From: an uncultured Lachnospiraceae bacterium
GTDB lineage: Bacteria > Bacillota > Clostridia > Lachnospirales > Lachnospiraceae
Direction of reading: 5' to 3'
Length of the DNA stretch: 13,032 nucleotides
NCBI GenBank assembly: GCA_910585765.1
Contig: CAJUES010000081.1
Span: forward strand, 1 to 13,032
The notes under the pieces were generated by a model. That model had not been told where the DNA came from. It saw only the letters and a program-made list of their open reading frames with translations, and did no database searches. The number at the start of each line of letters is the position of its first letter. Position 1 is the stretch's first letter. The translations under genes and the position numbers were made by a program. Below, in pieces: positions 1 through 6,051 of this stretch.

Positions 1-121
1 CATAAACAAAGGATTTCAGCCGTTTATTATTTTGTCAAGTGTTTAAAACGGGATAGAAAATGATCCAATCTGTCAATATAAAATCAAAAAAATAATAAAT
101 TGAGAAAATTTGCATAACCTA
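1..121. other. AT-rich non-coding left edge
   Basis: I see no gene in this AT-rich stretch. A minus-strand TTGACA lies at 38-33 and a minus-strand ATG at 3-1, so a divergent gene could start at the edge. No good -10 element or Shine-Dalgarno supports that, and I do not call it. Confidence 0.4.
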
Positions 122-150
122 TTGACAATTGTCTGACAATTTAGTATATT
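122..150 (+). promoter_or_regulatory. sigma-A type promoter, TTGACA-17-TATATT
   Basis: A perfect -35 TTGACA (122-127), a 17-nt spacer and a 5/6 -10 TATATT (145-150) put the transcription start near 157. It is the best-looking promoter in the window, and the first firmly supported coding gene, hflX, is 400 nt downstream. It therefore drives either a long hflX leader or a separate small RNA. The spacer is filled by a palindromic operator. Confidence 0.7.
124..141. promoter_or_regulatory. GntR/FadR-type palindromic operator in the promoter spacer
   Basis: AATTGTC-T-GACAATT (127-141) is a perfect 7-bp-arm palindrome with one central base. Its core TTGTCTGACAA fits the TNGTNNNACNA pattern typical of FadR-subfamily GntR regulators. 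A second palindrome, GACAATTGTC (124-133), overlaps it, so GACAATT occurs twice on the same face, 11 bp apart. A bound protein would cover the -35/-10 spacer and repress. The regulator is not in the window; the family assignment is inferred from site shape. Confidence 0.5.
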
Positions 151-197
151 ATTTATAGATTCGTGATAATTTGATCGCGAATACGCATTTGTGTGCG

Positions 198-217
198 ACA
201 TTCGAAAGAATGTTTTT
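198..217 (+). terminator. short GNRA-loop hairpin with T-tract
   Basis: ACATTC (198-203), loop GAAA, GAATGT (208-213), followed by T213-T217. The stem is only 6 bp with two GC pairs, so it is a weak intrinsic terminator at best. If functional it would yield an RNA of about 60 nt from the promoter at 122-150. Confidence 0.35.
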
Positions 218-248
218 CACTTAACTCTTTTTCAATATAGTAATCCTT

Positions 249-316
249 TGAAGAAAGCTTCTTCGTGACAGCATCCTCCCAATTCTTTGCTGCCGGAAGA
301 AGCTTTCTTTATTGTT
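249..316 (+). terminator. long-stem hairpin with U-rich 3' side
   Basis: AAGAAAGCTTCTTC (251-264) and GAAGAAGCTTTCTT (296-309) are perfect 14-bp reverse complements, extendable by a G-T and a T-A pair to 249/311. The 3' side runs into TTTATTGTT. This is the strongest stem in the upstream region and a plausible terminator for the RNA starting near 157. The interrupted T-run makes termination efficiency uncertain. Confidence 0.5.
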
Positions 317-395
317 GCTGCCGATCATCCACAAACGGTGTATTAGGAAAAAATAACTTTTCACAGGTTCCATGAGAATGGGGAGGGAATGGGAA

Positions 396-464
396 ATGAA
401 ATTGTTAAATTTGCTGCAAAAGGGTGTAAATTTCGGCAAAAAAGCAGTATACTGGATATTGTAG
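396..464 (+). CDS. hflX upstream ORF / putative leader peptide, 22 aa
   Basis: ATG at 396 lies 7 nt after a strong Shine-Dalgarno (GGGGAGGGA, 380-388) and opens 22 codons ending in TAG at 462-464. The peptide starts MKLLNLLQKG and ends FGKKAVYWIL, so it is basic and hydrophobic with an aromatic C-terminal part. Two upstream in-frame ATGs (372, 378) are less well placed for ribosome binding. It ends 85 nt before hflX and just before hairpins that could control hflX. Known precedent: hflX-type resistance genes (e.g. listerial HflXr) and erm/ABC-F genes are induced by antibiotic-stalled ribosomes on leader ORFs. That this ORF is translated and regulatory is inference. Confidence 0.45.
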   Translation: MKLLNLLQKGVNFGKKAVYWIL

Positions 465-470
465 GAAACA

Positions 471-545
471 ACTGCCGCGCCCTGTGCGGGCAAAGGCGGG
501 GACAGGAAGGAACGCTCTGGGGAGGGCGTTTTAGAGGAGGGAGGA
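471..545 (+). promoter_or_regulatory. putative attenuator hairpins before hflX
   Basis: Hairpin A: TGCCGC (473-478) with GCGGGCA (486-492; one bulge). Hairpin B: AACGCTCT (511-518), loop GGGG, AGGGCGTT (523-530; one G-T pair), followed directly by TTAG and the hflX Shine-Dalgarno (536-545). CGCCCT (478-483) is an exact complement of AGGGCG (523-528), so an alternative pairing would disrupt hairpin B; CCTGT (481-485) also pairs with ACAGG (502-506). Mutually exclusive stems after a uORF are the hallmark of ribosome-mediated attenuation. The T-run after hairpin B is only four, so control might be translational. Structures were found by eye without energy calculation. Confidence 0.35.
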
Positions 546-549
546 ATAT

Positions 550-1833
550 ATGGATAAGGCATTGATCGTGGGTATGAATATGACAGCAGGAGCGGATCCG
601 AATAGAAAAAAGGGAAGCTTTGACCTTGCCATGGACGAGATGGTCAGTCTGGTGAAGGCGTGTGATATGGAGCCTGTGGGCCGCATCGAGCAGAATATGG
701 AATCGCCGAATACCGCCACATACATCGGTGCAGGTAAGGTCCTGGAAGTGCGTGAGATGGTCAGGGCGCTGGAGGCGGATATCGTGGTGTTTGACAATGG
801 CCTGTCTCCGATACAGCTGAGAAACCTGAGCAGGGAACTTGACTGTCCGGTCATGGACAGGACGACACTGATCCTGGAGATCTTTTCCGCAAGGGCGAGG
901 ACGAGGGAGGCAAGACTGCAGGTCGAAGTGGCAAGGCTGCAGTATATGCTGCCGCGGCTGGTAGGACTTCACGACGCCCTGTCAAGGCAGGGAGGCGCCA
1001 GCGGAGCGATGAGCAGCAAAGGAGCCGGGGAGAAAAAACTGGAATTGGACAGACGGAGGCTGGAACAGAGGCTCACAAGCATGAGACGGGAGCTTGAGGG
1101 CATCGCGGGCGAGCGGGAGACACAGCGCAAGAAAAGGGCAGAGTCAGGGATCCCCAGGGTGGCACTGGTAGGGTATACCAATGCGGGGAAGTCGACGATC
1201 ATGAACGCCATGCTGACGGCGTATGTCGGCGACGAGGAAAAGAAGGTCTATGAGGAAGATATGCTCTTTGCAACCCTCGACACGACCGTCAGAAGGATAA
1301 ACCCGCCGGACAAGAATGCGTTTCTGCTGTCCGACACAGTGGGATTCATATCCAATCTTCCCCACAATCTCGTGAAGGCGTTCCGCTCGACGCTCGAGGA
1401 AGTCCGGGAGGCGGATCTGCTGATCCAGGTCATCGATTATTCGGATGAGAACTACATGGAGCATATCAGGGTGACGGAGGATACATTGAGGCAACTTGAC
1501 GCGGCGAAGATTCCGATGATCTATGTATTCAACAAGGCGGATCTGTGCGGCATGGGAACATTCGCGACGGTGCAGGGGAACGACAGACTGTATATGTCAG
1601 CCAGATCGCAGAGCGGGATCGACACGCTGCTGACACTGATCACGGGAAAACTGTCACAGAGATACAGGGACTGTGAGTTTGTCATTCCGTACAAAAGGGG
1701 TGACATCGTGTCCTATCTCAATGATAACGCGGTAGTGCACAGGATGGAGTACCGCGAGGAAGGCGTGTATCTTGACGCCAATCTGAGCCGCATCGATGCG
1801 GCGAGGTACACGGAGTTTATGGTTTTACCATAA
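550..1833 (+). CDS. hflX: GTPase HflX
   Basis: HflX is a translational GTPase that binds the 50S subunit, splits stalled 70S ribosomes under stress and in some Firmicutes gives macrolide/lincosamide tolerance. The 427-aa protein has the family layout: N-terminal HflX domain (about 1-125) with GAGK and the DRTTLILEIF segment, a basic coiled-coil linker (about 125-200), then the G domain. G1 is GYTNAGKST (208-216), DTVGF (262-266) is G3 and NKAD (328-331) is G4. Length is normal for the family. The start has a Shine-Dalgarno GGAGG five bases upstream. Its leader has a small upstream ORF and competing hairpins, suggesting inducible expression. I see no clear terminator after it. Confidence 0.95.
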   Translation: MDKALIVGMNMTAGADPNRKKGSFDLAMDEMVSLVKACDMEPVGRIEQNMESPNTATYIGAGKVLEVREMVRALEADIVVFDNGLSPIQLRNLSRELDCPVMDRTTLILEIFSARARTREARLQVEVARLQYMLPRLVGLHDALSRQGGASGAMSSKGAGEKKLELDRRRLEQRLTSMRRELEGIAGERETQRKKRAESGIPRVALVGYTNAGKSTIMNAMLTAYVGDEEKKVYEEDMLFATLDTTVRRINPPDKNAFLLSDTVGFISNLPHNLVKAFRSTLEEVREADLLIQVIDYSDENYMEHIRVTEDTLRQLDAAKIPMIYVFNKADLCGMGTFATVQGNDRLYMSARSQSGIDTLLTLITGKLSQRYRDCEFVIPYKRGDIVSYLNDNAVVHRMEYREEGVYLDANLSRIDAARYTEFMVLP

Positions 1834-1848
1834 AATGGCTGACCGACT

Positions 1849-1930
1849 GGCAAATGTTCACAATTTATCTATATTTTCATAACAATAATGTGATATTCTG
1901 TATAATAAGCAGCAGGAAAGAACATTTGCC
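1849..1930 (+). promoter_or_regulatory. promoter region flanked by an 11-bp inverted repeat
   Basis: A perfect TATAAT (1901-1906) lies 37 bp before the next start codon, but I find no good -35 at 16-18 bp. GGCAAATGTTC (1849-1859) and GAACATTTGCC (1920-1930) are perfect reverse complements on either side, and the right arm abuts the Shine-Dalgarno GGAGGGG (1931-1937). RNA reading through from hflX could form the stem next to the ribosome binding site; RNA from the internal promoter would carry only the right arm. Confidence 0.4.
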
Positions 1931-1942
1931 GGAGGGGAAAAT

Positions 1943-3163
1943 ATGGATAATACAGGAGAAAAAGCGATCTGTAAGGTGAAAGTGCACAAAATCATATATG
2001 CGGCTGGTGCAGCGGGTGTCGTGCTGTTGAATGCGGCATCGTGGAGAAGTGTGAGATTCAGTGACTGGTATATTAAAAATATATTTCCTGTCTGGCTGAA
2101 CACCTATGCGCGTCTCACGAGCAAGATTCCTTTCAGCGTGGGCGAGATCATGCTGATCCTTGCGGTCGCGGTCACTGTATTTGGGATCGGTTTTTGGACC
2201 GTGAACCTCATCTGCAGTCGCAGGTATAAAAAGGCAGTAAAACGATTTGGAAGTTTTTATGCATGGACAGTGCTGGCGGTGTGCTATGTGATGACGCTGA
2301 ACTGTTTTATCCTGTATCACACTTCGAGCTTTTCCGAGAAATATCTGGCGGACCGGCCGGAAGCGGAGATGATGGTTGCGGGCGTTTCCGACCGCGCGGT
2401 GGTGCAGGCGTATGCAGGGCAGGACGCGGCTGCCGTCGAGAGGGCATACACAAAGAGAGAGCTTGCGGTGCTGAGGGATTATATCGTCAGAAAGTGCAAT
2501 GAGCTGGAGAAGATGATCCCGCACGATGACAGCGGCAGAGCCTATTATGACGGGGATCTCGTCGAGGCATCCAGACGGGCGATGATGAAGCTTGGCGAGG
2601 AATATGACCAGCTTTCCGGGTTTTACGTAACGCCGAAATATCTGAGCTTTTCTGATTTTTTCAGCCAGCAGTACATAATGGGGTACTACTTCCCATTTTC
2701 CATGGAGGCAAACATTAATTCCATGATGTATATTACTAATGTGGCGCCGACGGTCTGCCACGAGCTTGCACACACGAAGGGATTTATCTACGAGGATGAT
2801 GCCAACATGATCGGCTATCTGGCATGCATCAATTCGGACGATCTGTTCCTGCAGTACTGCGGATATCTCAGTGTGCTGAGCTATGTCAATAACGACTTTT
2901 TGGATTCGATCGGAAAAAATCAAAGTGTATACAAAAGTCATGTGCGGATCAGTGACGGCGTTGCAGACGACAATATTTTCCTGACAAGGGAGACATGGCA
3001 GACAGTAGAGAAGACAGCGATCGTGAAGACATCCACGGTGAAGAAGGTTTCGGACACGCTCATGGACACGACGCTGAAATTGAACGGTGTCGAGGAGGGA
3101 ATGCTTCAATATAACAACGTGGTGGGGCTGCTGCTGACGTATTATGACGGGGAGCTGTACTGA
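1943..3163 (+). CDS. DUF3810 family membrane protein with HExxH motif
   Basis: A 406-aa membrane protein of the DUF3810 family, whose function is not established. Three hydrophobic segments sit in the N-terminal third (about 14-34, 69-92 and 104-124), followed by a large domain that probably faces the outside. HELAH (273-277) is a zincin-type HExxH, and Glu284 in the following EDDAN stretch is a candidate third zinc ligand, so a membrane-anchored metallopeptidase is plausible but unproven. The start has Shine-Dalgarno GGAGGGG (1931-1937). It lies 109 nt after hflX behind its own -10-like sequence and 27 nt before the next gene, with which it is probably co-transcribed. Confidence 0.8.
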   Translation: MDNTGEKAICKVKVHKIIYAAGAAGVVLLNAASWRSVRFSDWYIKNIFPVWLNTYARLTSKIPFSVGEIMLILAVAVTVFGIGFWTVNLICSRRYKKAVKRFGSFYAWTVLAVCYVMTLNCFILYHTSSFSEKYLADRPEAEMMVAGVSDRAVVQAYAGQDAAAVERAYTKRELAVLRDYIVRKCNELEKMIPHDDSGRAYYDGDLVEASRRAMMKLGEEYDQLSGFYVTPKYLSFSDFFSQQYIMGYYFPFSMEANINSMMYITNVAPTVCHELAHTKGFIYEDDANMIGYLACINSDDLFLQYCGYLSVLSYVNNDFLDSIGKNQSVYKSHVRISDGVADDNIFLTRETWQTVEKTAIVKTSTVKKVSDTLMDTTLKLNGVEEGMLQYNNVVGLLLTYYDGELY

Positions 3164-3190
3164 TTTTGGGAGATTGTATGGAGGGGTTCT

Positions 3191-4351
3191 ATGGGGGACA
3201 TCATTTCATATGTATATGAATTTGGGGGCTTTACCTTTACGGAAAAGCCCTTTTGTGAGATTGACGGGCTTGTCTTTTCACACCTTTCGTATTTCATTTT
3301 CGATGGGATCGTTCCTGGGATAGACGACAATGAGCCGTCTGTCGCGCTGTGCGATGTGGCGCAGAAGATGGACTGGCACAATTTTATATCGGTAAAATGG
3401 GAGCTTGACAAAAACAGGGAACTTTTTTTCAAAGTGGCTTTTTCACGCAGATACCGGAATGCAAAAGCCAATTATCTGGTGGCAAAGATGGATGCCGATG
3501 AGGGTACACAGTTTTGTGCGGTGACTTTTCTGCTCGGGAACGGTGACACGTTCATATCGTTCCGGGGAACGGACGATGCGCTGATCGGGTGGAAAGAAGA
3601 TTTCTATATGGCGTACCGCACGCCTGTAGGTGCCCAGATGAGGAGCACGGCGTATGTGAACAGGGTCGCAAAGCTTCTTGCCAGGAAGCGCAGTCTCAGA
3701 TTTTATCTGGGAGGGCACTCCAAGGGCGGGAATCTGGCAGTGTATGCGGCGATGACCTGTGAGGAGGGTGTGAAGCACAGGATCGGAAAGATCTACAACA
3801 TGGACGGGCCGGGATTCCGTCCGGACTTTATGGAAAAACTGGACTATGACGGCATCAGGGACAAGATCTTAAAGATCGTTCCGGACGAATCCTTTGTGGG
3901 AATGCTGATGGAGCAGAAAAGCGACTACGAACTGATCCGGAGCACGGAGGTCGGCGTGCAGCAGCATGTCTGTTTCTCGTGGTGTGTCGAGGGAGACCGC
4001 TTTGAGCGCTCCGAGTCGCAGCAACCCAAACGCAAGGACCTGTATAACCGTATCAACCATTGGATCCTTGCGATGGAGATCGAGCAGGTGGGGGATTTCA
4101 TCGACAGTCTCTTTAAGATGATAGAGATCACGGAGGCGAAAACGCTGACGGATCTCAGGAATGTAAAAGGCGGGGATGTCGCAAAAAAGCTTCACACGAT
4201 CATGCAGGAGTACTCAGGGATGAATGACGAGACAAAGCAGGTCTTCTGGGAGACTGGAGGTTTCATGATCGAGGTGCTCGCGCGTGACCAGCAGGAGCGT
4301 TTGCGGAGAAGGAAGACGGTTGACAGGATCAGGCAGCGGATAGAGCGCTGA
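3191..4351 (+). CDS. DUF2974 (Mbeg1-like) alpha/beta-hydrolase-like protein
   Basis: A 386-aa protein related to DUF2974/Mbeg1-like proteins, a lipase-class alpha/beta-hydrolase group of unknown substrate. The central signature is ISFRGTDD followed by the nucleophile elbow GGHSKGGN, with Ser177 as the expected nucleophile. Asp205 in NMDGPGF and His259 in QQHVCFSW are candidate triad partners. No signal peptide or membrane segment is visible, so it is probably cytoplasmic. The C-terminal 100 residues are charged and helical-looking. The start follows GGAGGGG (3180-3186). It sits 27 nt after the DUF3810 gene, suggesting one transcript and possibly a linked envelope or lipid role; that link is inferred from position only. 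Confidence 0.8.
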   Translation: MGDIISYVYEFGGFTFTEKPFCEIDGLVFSHLSYFIFDGIVPGIDDNEPSVALCDVAQKMDWHNFISVKWELDKNRELFFKVAFSRRYRNAKANYLVAKMDADEGTQFCAVTFLLGNGDTFISFRGTDDALIGWKEDFYMAYRTPVGAQMRSTAYVNRVAKLLARKRSLRFYLGGHSKGGNLAVYAAMTCEEGVKHRIGKIYNMDGPGFRPDFMEKLDYDGIRDKILKIVPDESFVGMLMEQKSDYELIRSTEVGVQQHVCFSWCVEGDRFERSESQQPKRKDLYNRINHWILAMEIEQVGDFIDSLFKMIEITEAKTLTDLRNVKGGDVAKKLHTIMQEYSGMNDETKQVFWETGGFMIEVLARDQQERLRRRKTVDRIRQRIER

Positions 4352-4434
4352 AACATATATAAAATGCGCTGAAATTCCGGATGTAACTGTTTTCATAAAA
4401 ATTGACGGTATCTGGAAAAAGACGCCAAATATAG

Positions 4435-4463
4435 TTGACTTTCTGCTTGAAACGATATAAAAT
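4435..4463 (+). promoter_or_regulatory. promoter of the hexuronate operon
   Basis: TTGACT (4435-4440, 5/6), a 17-nt spacer, then TAAAAT (4458-4463, 5/6) predict a start near 4470. It lies 77 nt before uxaB, and a palindrome sits on the start site. A second TTGACG at 4402-4407 has no matching -10. Confidence 0.65.
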
Positions 4464-4468
4464 GCAAA

Positions 4469-4484
4469 TTGTAAGCACTTACAA
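4469..4484. promoter_or_regulatory. 16-bp palindromic operator, cre-like / LacI-family type
   Basis: TTGTAAG-CA-CTTACAA has perfect 7-bp arms around a CA centre and covers the predicted transcription start, a position where a bound repressor blocks initiation. TGTAAGCACTTACA matches the catabolite-responsive element pattern TGWAANCGNTNWCA except for A instead of G at the centre. It could be a CcpA site or the operator of a LacI-family uronate repressor (KdgR-like). The regulator is not in the window. Confidence 0.55.
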
Positions 4485-4539
4485 CAAACGGCATTTTTTT
4501 ACAGGATCATTGAATGAAAAATTGATAGGAGAAAGTGAC

Positions 4540-6006
4540 ATGGAATTATTAAATGCGGCAAAGACCGGAAAAAAAGAAAGACCGATTAAGGTACTTCAAT
4601 TTGGCGAGGGCAATTTCTTACGTGCATTTGTTGATTATTTTATCGATATCGCGAATGAACAGGGCAGATTCGATGGCGACATTGTGCTGGTGAAGCCTAT
4701 CGACGGCGCCGGGATCCTCAATATGTTCCACGATCAGGACTGCCAGTACACGGTGTGCCTGCGGGGGATGGTTGACGGCGAACCCAAAGTGGTCAGGAGA
4801 GTCGTGACGAGCGTTGCGGATGTGGTAGATGCTTACGAAGAATACGGAAAGTACAGCGAGTATGCTAAATTAGATACACTCAGATATATCGTGTCGAACA
4901 CGACCGAGGCTGGCATCGTGTTTGACGATGCGGACAGGTTTGAGGCAGAGCCGCCCAAAACCTATCCCGGGAAGCTCTGCAAGTTCCTCTATACGAGGTA
5001 CAGACATTTTAACGGTGCGGCGGACAAGGGGCTTGTGATGCTCCCGGTGGAGCTGATCGACGACAACGGGATCCAGCTGAAGGAGTGTGTGGTCCGGTTT
5101 GCAAAGCGCTGGGATCTCGAGGAAGGCTTCCTTGCGTGGCTTGACGAGGCGTGTGTGTTCACGTCGACGCTGGTTGATCGCATCGTCACAGGCTATCCGA
5201 GAGACGACGCGCAGGAGCTCTGGGAGGAGTTTGGCTACCGCGACAATATCGTTGTCACAGCGGAGCCGTTTGGTCTGTGGGTGATCGAGAGCGCGAGGGA
5301 TATCAGCAGGGAATTTCCGCTTCCCGACGCGGGCTGCCCGGTCATCTTCACTGATGATCAGAAGCCGTACAAGCAGAGAAAGGTACGTATCTTGAACGGT
5401 GCACATACTTCCTTTGTCCTGGCGTCATACCTTGCGGGAAATGACTATGTGAGAGAGTCCATGGAGGACGGGGTGATCGGTGATTTCATGCACAGGACGA
5501 TCTACGACGAGGTGATCCCGACACTTGATCTGCCCAGGCAGGATCTGCTTGACTTTGCAAAGGCAGTAGACGGCAGGTTTCGGAATCCGTACATCAAACA
5601 CGCGCTGCTGGCCATTTCACTGAATTCCGTATCGAAGTGGAGGGCGAGATGCCTGCCGTCGCTGCTGGGATATGTGGAGCGAAAAGGCGAGCTTCCGAGG
5701 CATTTGACATTCTCGATCGCTGCGCTGATGGCATTCTACACAGGAAGCGAGATCCGGGAGAAGGCGCTGATCGGACACCGGGACGGGCAGGAGTACAGGA
5801 TCATGGATGACATGGATGTGCTCACGTTTTTTGCGGCGAACAGTGCAAAGCCTTCCGCGGAGTTTGTGCAGGCATATCTTGGCAGCGCGGACTTCCACGG
5901 ACAGGATCTGACGCAGGTTGCCGGACTTGCCGACGCAGTGGCGGCATATCTTGAAGATATCAGGACGCTGGGCATGAGAAAAGCGATCGAGAAAAATTTT
6001 GCATAA
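4540..6006 (+). CDS. uxaB: tagaturonate reductase (altronate oxidoreductase)
   Basis: NAD-dependent reduction of D-tagaturonate to D-altronate, the second step of galacturonate catabolism after the isomerase. The 488-aa product (E. coli UxaB is of similar size) has the mannitol-dehydrogenase-superfamily layout. The N-terminal nucleotide-binding part contains LQFGEGNFLRAFVDYF. The C-terminal domain carries KVRILNGAHTS with the conserved Lys and His, and NPYIKHALLAISLNSVSKW. I chose ATG 4540 because AGGAG (4527-4531) lies 8 nt upstream and conserved sequence begins there; a longer frame from TTG 4435 would start inside the -35 box. First gene of the operon, 45 nt before uxaA. UxuB (fructuronate reductase) is related, but pairing with UxaA favours UxaB. 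Confidence 0.9.
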   Translation: MELLNAAKTGKKERPIKVLQFGEGNFLRAFVDYFIDIANEQGRFDGDIVLVKPIDGAGILNMFHDQDCQYTVCLRGMVDGEPKVVRRVVTSVADVVDAYEEYGKYSEYAKLDTLRYIVSNTTEAGIVFDDADRFEAEPPKTYPGKLCKFLYTRYRHFNGAADKGLVMLPVELIDDNGIQLKECVVRFAKRWDLEEGFLAWLDEACVFTSTLVDRIVTGYPRDDAQELWEEFGYRDNIVVTAEPFGLWVIESARDISREFPLPDAGCPVIFTDDQKPYKQRKVRILNGAHTSFVLASYLAGNDYVRESMEDGVIGDFMHRTIYDEVIPTLDLPRQDLLDFAKAVDGRFRNPYIKHALLAISLNSVSKWRARCLPSLLGYVERKGELPRHLTFSIAALMAFYTGSEIREKALIGHRDGQEYRIMDDMDVLTFFAANSAKPSAEFVQAYLGSADFHGQDLTQVAGLADAVAAYLEDIRTLGMRKAIEKNFA

Positions 6007-6051
6007 AAATTGCGGATCGATGTATGGTAAGTATATGATAAAGGATAAAAA

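Larger units (their letters stand above)
157..316 (+). ncRNA. candidate small RNA or structured hflX leader
   Basis: Downstream of the strong promoter, RNA from about 157 would fold into hairpins 160-167/174-181 (6-nt loop), 184-187/194-197, and 198-203/208-213 capped by a GAAA tetraloop and followed by five Ts. A much longer hairpin closes the region (249-264 with 296-311). Its inner stem 269-273/288-292 leaves a 14-nt apical loop holding UCCUCCC (274-280). Exposed C-rich UCCC motifs are typical of Gram-positive sRNAs that bind Shine-Dalgarno sequences. The loop is exactly complementary to GGGAGGA (539-545), the hflX ribosome binding site. No known RNA family was recognised; it could equally be untranslated leader. 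Confidence 0.35.

Noticed and set aside
1877..3109. 410-codon minus-strand open frame antisense to the DUF3810 gene
   Set aside because: It is the complement of a well-supported gene, has a Cys/His/Arg-rich translation typical of antisense frames and no recognisable domain.
4435..4539. N-terminal extension of UxaB from TTG 4435
   Set aside because: It would start within the -35 box and run across the operator; conserved UxaB sequence and a good Shine-Dalgarno begin at ATG 4540.
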